Source of the DNA: a bacterium
GTDB taxonomy: Bacteria > Cyanobacteriota > Vampirovibrionia > Obscuribacterales > JAKAZS01
Direction of reading: 5' to 3'
Assembly: GCA_021785395.1 (NCBI GenBank)
Contig: JAJYFO010000009.1
Span: forward strand, 1-33,843
Length of the DNA stretch: 33,843 nt
A model generated the notes under the pieces. That model was not told where the DNA came from, did no database searches, and saw only the letters and a list, made by a program, of their open reading frames with translations. Shown here one piece after another: positions 9,350-18,070 of this stretch (positions are counted from its first letter, which is position 1; the number at the start of each line of letters is the position of its first letter). A program made the position numbers and the translations under genes.

Positions 9350-9727
9350 TTATAATACAATAACACTAGCTATGGCGTAGTCTTTTTCGTGCGAGATACT
9401 GAGTATAATGTCTTTGGCGGCAAGGCTATTATAATGGTCTAAAATACCACCGTGTAAAATAATACAAGGTTTCCCGCTAGCATAATGACTAATTTCGATT
9501 TCTCTAAGGGCGCTGTAAGAAGTTGTATAGTCTAAAGCCTTGATTAAAGCTTCTTTAGCTGCAAATTTGCCAGCTAGTTTTTGATTTAGATTTTTTTTAT
9601 CGGTATTTAATAAAATCAACTTTTCTGATTCAGTAAAGGCTTTGGTCAAGAATTTTCGGCCGTATTTTAAATAAATATGCTCAACCCTTTTAATTGAACA
9701 AATATCTATACCGTGTCTTAATAGCAT
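9350..9727 (-). CDS. acpS: Holo-[acyl-carrier-protein] synthase
   Basis: AcpS transfers the 4'-phosphopantetheine arm from CoA to a serine of acyl carrier protein, activating it for fatty acid synthesis. The Mg-binding residues are present: Asp8 in GIDICSIKRV and Glu59 in GKFAAKEALIKAL. The C-terminal SISHEKDYAIASVIVL is the usual final beta strand. At 125 residues the length is standard. The ATG has no clear ribosome site, so coupling with folK, 35 bases upstream on the same strand, is likely. It is the last gene of the perM-like, folK, acpS cluster. Confidence 0.95.
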   Translation of the reverse strand: MLLRHGIDICSIKRVEHIYLKYGRKFLTKAFTESEKLILLNTDKKNLNQKLAGKFAAKEALIKALDYTTSYSALREIEISHYASGKPCIILHGGILDHYNSLAAKDIILSISHEKDYAIASVIVL

Positions 9728-9762
9728 ATATTTTATTATTGAAAGGAAAATGATGTAATAAA

Positions 9763-10293
9763 TTAAACGTTAGTTCCGTACAATAAAACCTGCTCAGGAT
9801 TTGGTAGTAATTCATATAATTTAGTTATTGATTTTTCTAATTTAGGATGAATTAAATCAGGTGCTATTTCTAAAAGTGGTACTAAAATAGAGGCTTTCAT
9901 CGGAATATTTTTATTTGGAACGTTAAAATTATTGCTTTCGTAGACAAGGTCTTCGTAGAATAATAATTCAAGCTCGAACAATTTATTTGAATTGTTGATT
10001 TCTTCTTTGTCATATAGTGACTGCATGAAATTTTCGATGACTTTAATTTCATGATAAAGTTGTTTTGGTGGCAATTTAGTAAAGGCATTTATTACAGCGC
10101 AAATGCTCCAGGTGTTATTGAGCGATTCTACTTCATAAAAACTTGTGCTGTTAATGATTTCAAGTTTTATTTTGTCTTTTAACAATTGAACGCATTGTTG
10201 TAGCGAACTAATTTTATCGCCGTAGCTAGAAGCTAGGCTTAAAAAAATGTTAAACTTGGCGTTGTTGCCAAACGGTCGTTGGTGCTCAGTCAT
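9763..10293 (-). CDS. folK: Divergent 6-hydroxymethyl-7,8-dihydropterin pyrophosphokinase (HPPK)-like protein
   Basis: HPPK moves pyrophosphate from ATP to hydroxymethyl-dihydropterin in folate synthesis. The family outline is visible: NIFLSLASSYGDKISSL in place of the usual L-G-S-N-x-G-D opening, STSFYEVESL, a conserved INAF region, the Ile-Glu helix at 85-87, and the end MKASILVPLLEIAPDLIHPKL, where other members have a Phe-Val-Leu-x-Pro-Leu-x-Glu-Ile-Ala-Pro run. The catalytic region is altered: the usual Arg-x2-Asp-x-Asp, which binds both Mg ions, here reads Lys104-x2-Glu107-x-Glu109, and the upstream Arg-rich loop is replaced by DKEEINNSN. The start ATG overlaps the upstream permease stop (ATGA), so the genes are translationally coupled. 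Homology is likely; normal HPPK activity is uncertain. Confidence 0.7.
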   Translation of the reverse strand: MTEHQRPFGNNAKFNIFLSLASSYGDKISSLQQCVQLLKDKIKLEIINSTSFYEVESLNNTWSICAVINAFTKLPPKQLYHEIKVIENFMQSLYDKEEINNSNKLFELELLFYEDLVYESNNFNVPNKNIPMKASILVPLLEIAPDLIHPKLEKSITKLYELLPNPEQVLLYGTNV

Positions 10294-11387
10294 TGGTTTG
10301 GGTTTATCGGGTTGGGGTATAGGCTTGCTTTCAAATAGTGAATAAATTCATGAATAATACAGGCTATTGGTAACGAGATAATTATACCAGTTAAACCATC
10401 AAGTTTTGCGCCAATTAATATGGAAATAATTATTAAAATTGGGTGGAGGCCAATTTTATTACCTACGTATTTGGGCGCTACTATATTGTCTTTTACCCAC
10501 TGAAATACATTAAATAAAATAAAGATAACTAAAATCTGACTTAATCTGTTGAACCCTAAATTATCCATACCTTTTAGGCTTACCGATACAAATATTGGTA
10601 CAAACCCGATCGGTGGTCCAACCACGGGTACGATTTCCCAAAATGCCAGAAAGGCTGTAAGCGCCAATGGGTAATGCACACCCAAAATTAACAGTAGTAT
10701 TAAGATGATTAGGCTAAAAATCAAAGCCAGTACAATTTGGCCTTGAAAAAATTGGTTCAAAGTTGAATTTATGGCTACGAGCATTTGGCCAAATTTAGCC
10801 TGTTGTCCGAGTGGTACATGTTTTAGTATTTCTTTGTCGATTTTGTCGCTATCTAGTAAAAAATAAAATGTAAAAATTAAAACCATGAAAAAATTGGTCA
10901 GAAAAATTATCGTTGAACCGGCCATATTGGTTATTTGATTAATAAAGGACTGAGGGTCAAGCTTTAATAAATTCGCCGATATAATATTGTAAAAATCGTT
11001 GAACGATGTATTAGTAATGTTATAGTGAATTTTGGCGGCTAAGGGTGTAACCGCATCTCTTAGCCAATTTAGCATGACCGGTATATGGTTTTGTAAATTG
11101 TCGCTTAAAGTCATAAACTGTGAGATTACTTCTGGTACTACCAGTAAAACGCCAAGCGTTACGACAATGGCAATGCCGACGTAAATTAAAATGATGCTAT
11201 AAATTCGATTTTTAATAATTTTTTCTAGGATCTTGAGCAAAGGGTAGAGCAAATAAGTAGTAAAGACGGAAAGCAATATTAGTCTTATAATGTCAGCGAA
11301 GAAACCTGCAATAATAAAACTTAGAATTACGGAAATTAATCCAAGTACCAGAATGGCTATTTGTTTAAGAAACTTATCAAGATTCAT
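10290..11387 (-). CDS. AI-2E / PerM family membrane permease
   Basis: The 365-residue protein has the family layout: two or three N-terminal membrane helices, a soluble segment at about 90-155, then a cluster of helices. Signature stretches are EIVPVVGPPIGFVPIF near residue 255 and the Asp-x-x-Val-x-Pro-x-Tyr-Val-Gly run (KDNIVAPKYVGNKIGLHP) near 305, followed by a Gly-rich final helix pair. Members are exporters of varied small molecules or sodium/proton antiporters; AI-2 transport is known only for some, so no substrate is claimed. It is the first gene of a minus-strand cluster and overlaps folK by four bases. No strong ribosome site precedes its ATG. Confidence 0.88.
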   Translation of the reverse strand: MNLDKFLKQIAILVLGLISVILSFIIAGFFADIIRLILLSVFTTYLLYPLLKILEKIIKNRIYSIILIYVGIAIVVTLGVLLVVPEVISQFMTLSDNLQNHIPVMLNWLRDAVTPLAAKIHYNITNTSFNDFYNIISANLLKLDPQSFINQITNMAGSTIIFLTNFFMVLIFTFYFLLDSDKIDKEILKHVPLGQQAKFGQMLVAINSTLNQFFQGQIVLALIFSLIILILLLILGVHYPLALTAFLAFWEIVPVVGPPIGFVPIFVSVSLKGMDNLGFNRLSQILVIFILFNVFQWVKDNIVAPKYVGNKIGLHPILIIISILIGAKLDGLTGIIISLPIACIIHEFIHYLKASLYPNPINPNQ

Positions 11388-11495
11388 GACTAGTAAAGGC
11401 GCGCACTGTTAATAAATTTAATATTAACCTAAATAAACGATTAAATTTTCATTTTAAATATTAAATTTTAGATGAAAAATGTAAAATTTTTAATC

Positions 11496-11524
11496 TTGTC
11501 AGTAAATCACTTTAAGTTTATGTT
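11496..11524 (+). promoter_or_regulatory. Candidate sigma-70-type promoter for the nucleotidyltransferase gene
   Basis: TTGTCA at 11496-11501 and TATGTT at 11519-11524 are separated by 17 bases, in the 282-bp gap between the divergent permease and nucleotidyltransferase genes. The match is fair. A long leader of about 140 bases to the start codon would follow. No gene lies in the gap. Confidence 0.35.
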
Positions 11525-11669
11525 AAAATTGTTTCTTTAATTTAACTATGAATAAGCCTGACTTAAGAATTTAAGCCAATTATGCTTATTTGACAAACTG
11601 TAAAGAGGTTGAATTTGACTGCGCTATTGTCAATAGATTTGCGAAAAAGAAATTAATAAGGAGTCAATA

Positions 11670-12674
11670 ATGAAAGCAATGGTTTTAGCGGCTGGGGTTG
11701 GTTCAAGATTAGACCCACTCACCTGCGATTTACCTAAGCCACTTGTTCCAATAGCTAATTTTGCGATAATTGAACACATTATTCAATTGTTGAAAAAACA
11801 TAATTTTGATAATTTAAGCGTAAACTTGCATTATATGGCGTCAAAAATTATTGACAAAATTGGTGATGGCTTTAATTATGGAGTTAGCGTCAAATATACA
11901 ATAGAAGAATCGCTATCGGGTGATGCTGGAGGTCTTAGGTCTTGTCGCAGTAATTTTCTTGACGAGACCTTTTTAGTCATTAATTCTGACCTTCTTACCG
12001 ATTTTGATTTGACTTATTTAATAAAACAGCACAAAGCCAAAAAAGCTTTGGCTTCGGTTGCTCTGACAAGGGTTAATGACGTTAGTCAATTCGGTGTGGC
12101 TTTGACCAATAAAGATGGTTTTATAAGAGGTTTTCAAGAAAAACCCAAACCTTCTGAAGCTTTATCTGACCTTATATCTACTGGCATTTATATTTTTGAA
12201 CCGCAGATTTTTGAATATATTCCTGGCACTGGTACCTATGGCTTCGGTAAAGATTTATTTCCAAAATTGCTGGCTTTAAATTTGCCCTTACTAGGCATTA
12301 ATATTGACGGTTATTGGTCTGATATAGGTACAATTCCTAAATATTGCGAGTCTAATTTTGACGTCTTAAATAAAAAAATCAACGTTAATATGTCGGGAAC
12401 ACTGTTAAATGGTTGTTCGAACGATACTTCTAAAGATAGCAATTTAAAAATTCATGACTCTGTTAAAATCGATGGACAGGTCTTAATTGGCGATAATTCA
12501 GTTATAGAAGAGAATGTAAATTTAATTGGAAACGTAGTTATCGGTGCTGATTCTATCGTTAAAAAAAATGTAACTATTGAAAATTCGGTGATTTGGCAGA
12601 ATAATATAATTGAACCTGGCCAAAATATTAAAAATACCATTTTAGGTTTTAAAGAAATTGCTTGTTTAATCTAG
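11670..12674 (+). CDS. NDP-sugar nucleotidyltransferase (mannose-1-phosphate guanylyltransferase-like)
   Basis: It makes an activated NDP-sugar from a sugar 1-phosphate and NTP in the cytoplasm. The nucleotide-binding opening is MVLAAGVGSRLDPLTCDLPK with the Lys of LPKPLVPI; SGDAGGL binds the base; NSDLLTDFD carries the metal Asp; the closing GYWSDIGT is typical. After about residue 245 comes a left-handed beta-helix (hexapeptide repeats of the I-x-G type). This two-domain shape fits GDP-mannose or glucose pyrophosphorylases for cell-surface polysaccharide; the sugar cannot be fixed. AAGGAG lies 8 bases before the ATG, the best ribosome site in this part. The next frame overlaps its 3' end. 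Confidence 0.88.
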   Translation: MKAMVLAAGVGSRLDPLTCDLPKPLVPIANFAIIEHIIQLLKKHNFDNLSVNLHYMASKIIDKIGDGFNYGVSVKYTIEESLSGDAGGLRSCRSNFLDETFLVINSDLLTDFDLTYLIKQHKAKKALASVALTRVNDVSQFGVALTNKDGFIRGFQEKPKPSEALSDLISTGIYIFEPQIFEYIPGTGTYGFGKDLFPKLLALNLPLLGINIDGYWSDIGTIPKYCESNFDVLNKKINVNMSGTLLNGCSNDTSKDSNLKIHDSVKIDGQVLIGDNSVIEENVNLIGNVVIGADSIVKKNVTIENSVIWQNNIIEPGQNIKNTILGFKEIACLI

Positions 12675-13975
12675 ATTATAAATTTAAAATTAATTTAGTG
12701 TTTAGTTTTTATCTAAGTATATTGCTGATTTGTTTATTAATGGTTTCAAATAGTTTTTCTTTTGCTCAAGACCAAAGTGTTAAACCCCACAGTGACTGGG
12801 TTGAAACCCCAGGCGCTAGCGATACAGCTAGCAATGATTCATATAATATGCACCCAGACCGAAAATGTTTCAAGCTTGATGCAAGTAAAACGATTATAAA
12901 TACAGACGATTTTAAAAACGATAGTAAAACCATATTGCCTCAGGCGGATAATTCTGACAGTACAAATGATGCTATTACTAAAAAAAATAATAAAGACTTA
13001 AAAACGAAAGAGAACCTAAGCAATACCTCTAATTTGAAAGTCGATGAAACGCTTTTGCCTCCGCCTATAATGAATAGTTCTATCCAGTCAAGTTCATTAA
13101 AGACGAATGATATTATAGATGTAAATCGACTAAATAATAAGTTTAATCAGTTTGATGACATAATTGATCCGCCACCGATAGTTCAAAATCAAGAACTTAA
13201 TTTTAATCAGATAAATATTTCCCAACTAGAAAACACCAATAATCTTAAAGCTCTAAAACTATTCAAAGAAGGTGTCGAAGGTTATAAACAGGGGCATTAT
13301 TTAAGCGCCAAAGCCCAGTTTGAAATGGCTGCTAATTTGGCTCACGACTGGGCCAGTCCACATTTTTATTTGGCTATGCTAGATAATAAGCTTGACGACC
13401 CACAAGGAGCTATTGACCAATACCTTATTACCATTAAGCTTGATAAATCTGGATTACTTCACCGATACGCAGCTTTAGCCGTTCACGATTGGGTTAAATT
13501 ATCTAGCGCTAAATATGGCACAGCCAGCCAATATTGCTGGGCTGGAATTTATCCCAATACATCTTGGCACCACTATAGCGATTGTAATAATATGACTGTG
13601 GCTTATGGCATGAAAGTAATGAAAAGGTTATGTTATTATCTGCAAGCTCAGGGCTATTCGAGTGCAAAAATTAATTCCATGGCTTTAAGACCATCGTATT
13701 ATGGTGAATTATGCGCCTTGGTATATTTTATAATTAAAGACGATGGCAGCTTAAAGTACGGGTTTTTGCACAGCCCTCAAGTGCCAGAATTTAATAAAAT
13801 GGTTGAAACGGCTTTTAGCACTATAAATCACGACAGTATTCTTAAAATCCCCGCTAATTTCCATCGAACAATTTATATGGCCTGTTGTATTTCTTTTAGC
13901 CCAGCTAATTATAATTGCCAATGTACGCATTCATGGTATCAAATTCGACAATATTTAAGTATGGAACATCACTAG
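12662..13975 (+). CDS. Secreted protein with TPR and TonB-C-like domains
   Basis: The likely start is TTG at 12662, overlapping the upstream gene by 13 bases; it gives a proper signal peptide with Lys residues before the hydrophobic core and a cleavage near Phe-Ala-Gln. A later GTG would lose the positive charges. Residues 40-195 are Asn/Asp/Ser-rich and disordered. A TPR pair lies at about 198-265 (LFKEGVEGYKQGHYLSAKAQ and AMLDNKLDDPQGAIDQY). The end, about 315-400, with YYLQAQGYSSAKIN then VYFIIKDDGSLKYGFLHSPQ, resembles a TonB/TolA C-terminal domain. This suggests a periplasmic protein that contacts the envelope. The domain call for the end is by pattern, not search. Confidence 0.7.
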   Translation: MFNLDYKFKINLVFSFYLSILLICLLMVSNSFSFAQDQSVKPHSDWVETPGASDTASNDSYNMHPDRKCFKLDASKTIINTDDFKNDSKTILPQADNSDSTNDAITKKNNKDLKTKENLSNTSNLKVDETLLPPPIMNSSIQSSSLKTNDIIDVNRLNNKFNQFDDIIDPPPIVQNQELNFNQINISQLENTNNLKALKLFKEGVEGYKQGHYLSAKAQFEMAANLAHDWASPHFYLAMLDNKLDDPQGAIDQYLITIKLDKSGLLHRYAALAVHDWVKLSSAKYGTASQYCWAGIYPNTSWHHYSDCNNMTVAYGMKVMKRLCYYLQAQGYSSAKINSMALRPSYYGELCALVYFIIKDDGSLKYGFLHSPQVPEFNKMVETAFSTINHDSILKIPANFHRTIYMACCISFSPANYNCQCTHSWYQIRQYLSMEHH

Positions 13976-14010
13976 ATCTCTCATAAAATTTATAAAGGTA
14001 GCTTAACATT

Positions 14011-15828
14011 ATGGACAACGAAATATTTGATATTAATAAAGGTTTCATCGATGCGTCTGAACTTTTAGTAGCGGGGTCGCATAAAAATGATAAAGACCTG
14101 TTATTAAAGGCGATTGAAATGTTCAAAAAAATAGTTGAAATTGAGCCTGATTATGCTGAGGCGTTTTATAATATCGCTTTAGCCTATTATTATTTGGCTG
14201 AATTTGCAAGCTCCATAATTTATTATTCTAAAGTTTTAGAACTAGACCCCAACGATCACGAAGTTTTGCTCGAGAGGGCTTCTTTATACGCTAAAACAAA
14301 AGAATTTAAAAAAGCCATCGATGACTATACAAAAGCTATTGATTACGATAAGGAAAATGCCAGTTTGTATCATAATAGAGGGCTTTTATACGGAGAAATT
14401 AAAGATTATACAATGGCTATTAGCGACCTAAACCAGGCCATTAAGTTTGATTCAGGTAAAGCTCATTATTATTATAACTTGGCTAATTTTATCAAAGATA
14501 CAGGTGATTATAAATTGGCTATTAAAGACTATGACAAGGCGATTGAATTAAACCCTAAAGATGATTATGGTTTTATCAACAAAGGTATTTGTCTAGCTAA
14601 ATTAAATGAGCACGATGCTGCCATTGAAAACTATCAAATGGCTGTTAAAATTTGTCCAGAAAATTATCTAAGCTATTATAATTGTGCACACTCTTTCGAT
14701 ATTTTAGGTAACTATGAAAAGGTAATTGAGAATTATACTAAGGTTATTAATATAGCACCTGAAAATATTAACGCTTTTATTAACAGGGGTATTGCTTATA
14801 CTAAAATAAAAAAATATAATGACGCTTTGGATGATTTTAAAATGGCTATTAATATAGAACCAAGGCACCCACTAATTTTTTATAATCGTGGTATTACTTT
14901 TAATGCAATGAAAATGCCGCAAGAGGCTATTGAAGATTACAGTATGGCTATAAGCTTAAACCCATATGAATCAGACTGTTACTTTAATAGAGGTAACATA
15001 TACTTTAAGCGCAAAGAATTCTTCAAGGCTTTTGGCGATTTTATACAGGCTATTGAACTTGATTTAAATTATGCTTTGACGCATTATTTCGCTTATTATG
15101 ACCAAGTAAAAAGTAATAATCTGCAAAAAGATTTAACGCTTATAAATAAAGCCATTAAAATCAACCCTGATAAACAGGAATTATTATTGAACAAAATAAT
15201 CTTGCTGGATAAGTCATTTAAATTTAAAGAGGCTTTTGACCTAAATGAATTGATTAAAATACCTCAAACCGAGTATATTTATTTAAACAAAATTATCCTT
15301 AATACTAGGTTGAAAAAATATGACACAGCTTTAAATAATGTGGCTGACTTGCCAGATAATATTGCCAATACGGCTTATTCTGGTTTGATTTCAGCAGTAT
15401 TAAATATCGCTTGTGGCAATTTTGACAGTGCTGAGAGTGCTTTAGACAAGGTCTTAAAATTAAGTAAAAGTAGTTTCGACAAAACTTCTTTTGTCTATAT
15501 TTTAAAATTTTTAATAAGCAAAATTACCGGTAAAAATTCTGATAATTTAGCTAATACTTTACATACACAGGTTTACAGTAAGACAAGCTTATTGTCTAAT
15601 AATTTTAGTAGTAGTCTCGTATTATATATAGATGGGCGACTAAGTATTGACGAATTGTTAGGTCAAGCCGATACCATTACTTATAAGACAATTGCTAATT
15701 TATTTATAGGCTTAAATTTACTGGCTCAAAACGAGTCGCAATCTGCTAATACTTATTTTAACTGGATCATCCATAATGCCAACAAGGCTTCAGTCGCTTT
15801 TATAATTGCGCAAGCTCTAAATAAGTAA
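14011..15828 (+). CDS. Tetratricopeptide repeat protein
   Basis: The first 350 residues are about ten regular 34-residue TPRs, with repeated forms such as AIDDYTKAIDYD, AIKDYDKAIELNP and AIEDYSMAISLNP, each with the usual Trp/Leu, Gly/Ala/Ser, Tyr, Ala and Pro positions. The second half, to 605, is still helical but the repeats are degenerate. TPR arrays bind protein partners; no catalytic domain is attached. There is no signal peptide, so it is probably cytoplasmic. AAGG precedes the ATG. It follows the secreted TPR/TonB-C gene by 35 bases on the same strand, so the two may work together. It meets the minus-strand SLH gene 11 bases after its stop, with no visible terminator between. Confidence 0.88.
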   Translation: MDNEIFDINKGFIDASELLVAGSHKNDKDLLLKAIEMFKKIVEIEPDYAEAFYNIALAYYYLAEFASSIIYYSKVLELDPNDHEVLLERASLYAKTKEFKKAIDDYTKAIDYDKENASLYHNRGLLYGEIKDYTMAISDLNQAIKFDSGKAHYYYNLANFIKDTGDYKLAIKDYDKAIELNPKDDYGFINKGICLAKLNEHDAAIENYQMAVKICPENYLSYYNCAHSFDILGNYEKVIENYTKVINIAPENINAFINRGIAYTKIKKYNDALDDFKMAINIEPRHPLIFYNRGITFNAMKMPQEAIEDYSMAISLNPYESDCYFNRGNIYFKRKEFFKAFGDFIQAIELDLNYALTHYFAYYDQVKSNNLQKDLTLINKAIKINPDKQELLLNKIILLDKSFKFKEAFDLNELIKIPQTEYIYLNKIILNTRLKKYDTALNNVADLPDNIANTAYSGLISAVLNIACGNFDSAESALDKVLKLSKSSFDKTSFVYILKFLISKITGKNSDNLANTLHTQVYSKTSLLSNNFSSSLVLYIDGRLSIDELLGQADTITYKTIANLFIGLNLLAQNESQSANTYFNWIIHNANKASVAFIIAQALNK

Positions 15829-15839
15829 GTATTAATTTT

Positions 15840-17990
15840 TTAAGGAATATTTAGCGGTGCGTCAAGTACTATCGGCAATTCTGTGCCAGAAACTATTTTT
15901 ACTTCTGACCCTTTGCGCACACCAGCTCCTACCAGTCCCACGCCAGACCCTATAGCTGTGCCAAAAACAGCCCCCATGCCAGTAGCCCTACCGACATTGC
16001 CGTTAGAAGTTCCGCCGACAATAGCGCCAAGCCCAGTGCCTAAAGCCGCTCCACCCAAGGCTCCACCACCAACAGCTAGAGCACTTTTGCCAACTCTACC
16101 CATATTGCTGCCACCAGAAAGTGACATTTTATTTGTATCTACGCTTGCTTGAATACTTAATTTGCGACCGTCAGGCAATTGAACTTGGGTGAAACTAATA
16201 GCTATTTGGCCGTTGGCACCAAATTTGAATCTTTTGGCCGATACCACTTTGGTAACCTGACCTGAGATAACCGTATTTGGTGGCAATACCATTTTGCCAT
16301 CTTGCATTAACCCATTAACCAACGTTGTCTCTACCGGTTCGCCAACTTGCGTTGAAGCAGAATCGAGTGAATTTTTTAGAGTGGCCGCCATAAGTGCTCC
16401 AGAATTAATTGTTGTAGCGTATCCTTGGAGAATCTGACCTGAGTTATTAGGATTAAACTGATAATTATTATTGGCTTGGTTGTAGGCCATTTGTGGATTA
16501 CTCATATTTTGTCCGTAACTGTTTTGTCCATAATTATTAGAATTATAATTGCTACCTGTATTTATATTTTGCTGGCTGACTTGGCCTTGAAAATTGCCTT
16601 GTGGGTAGTTGTTTTGAGGATAATTGCCGTTGTTTGGATTGTTATTTGGCGGTGGATAATTTTGTGGATATACGCCGTTATTTTGACTATTTACATTAGA
16701 CTGGGCAAAATTATTTTGGTTGGAGTAATTGTTTTGTGGATAATTACCGGTATTTGGATTGTTATTTGGCGGTGGATAATTCTGTGGGTAGACGCCGTTA
16801 TTTTGACTATTTACATTAGACTGGGCAAAATTATTTTGGTTGGAGTAATTGTTTTGTGGATAATTACCGGTGTTTGAATTATTATTTGGCGATGGATAGT
16901 TTTGATGATAGTTTCCGGTATTTGGACTATTATTTGGCGGTGGGTAATTTTGCGGGTAGACGCCGTTATTTTGACTATTTTGTGGTGGCGGATAATTTTG
17001 CGGGTATATTCCTTGATTTTGGGTATTATTTGTCTGGCTAAAATTATTTGAGCTAAAATTATTTGAACTAGAAGGATAATTTTTTTGGTAATTATCTTGG
17101 TTGCCGTAATTGGGAGGGGCAAAATTATTATTATTAGGGCTTACAAAATTATTGCTGGGCTTAAGACCAGTAGCGGTATTATGGGGAATATTGTCTATAT
17201 TGCCGCTAGAATTAAAATTAGGCTGGTTTTGGCTGGCTATATTCTGATTAGAATTATTGGGGATATAGTTGTTATTGCCATTGTAATTAGGACTGGGTGG
17301 TTCGTCGCTTTGGCTAAGTGTTGGCTTTAGTCTTTTTCTAGGTTTCATTCCGCTCACAATTTCTTGCTTGGTTAAATAGCGATCGAATTTATAAAATATT
17401 GCCGCCGCCTGGTCGCGGTCGATAAGTTTTAAGGCGTTGACGGTATTATTGTCGGGGTAATTGACTAAAATATTGTCTTGATATGCCTGTGCTATAGCGC
17501 TTCTGGCCCAAGCAGGAATAAGCGTCTTGTCGCTAAATCCATCCAAAATATCGTCTTGTTGCGACTGGGTCATATTTTGGGGTGGAAGGTAGCGGGTAAG
17601 TATTAACAGCACTTCGCCTTTAGTCATAAATTGTTCTGGGCGAAAGCCGTCGGCGTAGCCTGATATAAGGTTACTCTGACGGGCTATTTCGATATATTTA
17701 TAGTATGGGTCATAAAGACTTACGTCTTTATAAGCTGGTTTTTGCGAAAATGGTTCATTCTCAAGGTGCAGTAAATAAACTAACCACTTGGCAAATTCTG
17801 CTCTGGTCAAGGGTTTGCCTGGGTTGAATTTGCCATCCTTTTCGGATTGTAAAATGTTTTCGTCGCTTAAGTAGTTTATATATTTTTGCGCCCAATTATT
17901 ATCTAAGTCAACGTATCTTGCGGCAATCGCCGTTTCGGTTACGAATACCTGGGCTATTATAAGCGCTGATAGGATATAAATTTTTTTCAT
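15840..17990 (-). CDS. Secreted SLH-domain protein with Asn/Pro/Gln repeats and a VirB10/TrbI-like C-terminal domain
   Basis: A signal peptide (residues 1-23, ending Ala-Ile-Ala-Ala) is followed by three SLH motifs at about 24-210 (YVDLDNNWAQKYINYL, FNPGKPLTRAEFAKWLVYLL, then two further units). SLH domains tether proteins to pyruvylated polymers or peptidoglycan. Residues 225-525 are low complexity, built of Asn, Pro, Gln, Tyr, with 40-residue repeats. From about 530 comes a compact domain with LPPNTVISGQVTKVV, QVQLPDGRKLSIQA, a Gly-rich double stretch and a closing SGTELPIVLDAPL, like VirB10/TrbI beta barrels and related cyanobacterial proteins. The whole could span periplasm to outer membrane. 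It is last in a three-gene minus-strand set. Confidence 0.82.
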   Translation of the reverse strand: MKKIYILSALIIAQVFVTETAIAARYVDLDNNWAQKYINYLSDENILQSEKDGKFNPGKPLTRAEFAKWLVYLLHLENEPFSQKPAYKDVSLYDPYYKYIEIARQSNLISGYADGFRPEQFMTKGEVLLILTRYLPPQNMTQSQQDDILDGFSDKTLIPAWARSAIAQAYQDNILVNYPDNNTVNALKLIDRDQAAAIFYKFDRYLTKQEIVSGMKPRKRLKPTLSQSDEPPSPNYNGNNNYIPNNSNQNIASQNQPNFNSSGNIDNIPHNTATGLKPSNNFVSPNNNNFAPPNYGNQDNYQKNYPSSSNNFSSNNFSQTNNTQNQGIYPQNYPPPQNSQNNGVYPQNYPPPNNSPNTGNYHQNYPSPNNNSNTGNYPQNNYSNQNNFAQSNVNSQNNGVYPQNYPPPNNNPNTGNYPQNNYSNQNNFAQSNVNSQNNGVYPQNYPPPNNNPNNGNYPQNNYPQGNFQGQVSQQNINTGSNYNSNNYGQNSYGQNMSNPQMAYNQANNNYQFNPNNSGQILQGYATTINSGALMAATLKNSLDSASTQVGEPVETTLVNGLMQDGKMVLPPNTVISGQVTKVVSAKRFKFGANGQIAISFTQVQLPDGRKLSIQASVDTNKMSLSGGSNMGRVGKSALAVGGGALGGAALGTGLGAIVGGTSNGNVGRATGMGAVFGTAIGSGVGLVGAGVRKGSEVKIVSGTELPIVLDAPLNIP
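16621..16870. repeat. 120-bp tandem repeats inside the SLH protein gene
   Basis: Units 16621-16740 and 16741-16860 differ at only a few bases; 16672-16751 and 16792-16871 are identical for 80 bases. Each unit encodes 40 residues of the type YPQNYPPPNNNPNTGNYPQN followed by NYSNQNNFAQSNVNSQ. More degenerate copies continue to about 17050. The number of units could vary by slippage or recombination, changing the length of the linker between SLH and VirB10-like parts. Confidence 0.9.
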
Positions 17991-18039
17991 AAAATTATTC
18001 GAAAATATTTGGCTTAAATATTTAGTTCTTAGTACTTAA

Positions 18040-18068
18040 ATTTTAACCCAAAATAAAGATTTAAACAA
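18040..18068 (-). promoter_or_regulatory. Candidate promoter of the SLH protein gene
   Basis: On the minus strand TTGTTT (18063-18068) and TAAAAT (18040-18045) are 17 bases apart, starting just after the stop codon of the Roadblock gene and 50 bases before the SLH start. The -35 match is weak. It would allow transcription of the SLH gene apart from the two upstream genes. Confidence 0.3.
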
Positions 18069-18070
18069 TT

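Noticed and set aside
11388-11669. Possible riboswitch in the long leader before the nucleotidyltransferase
   Set aside because: No conserved aptamer motif or strong hairpin is visible in this AT-rich gap.
16476-17330. Several plus- and minus-strand frames of 60-133 codons within the SLH gene
   Set aside because: They arise from the 120-bp repeats read in other frames; compositions are pure Ile/Val/Trp or Ile/Thr/Lys repeats without start signals.
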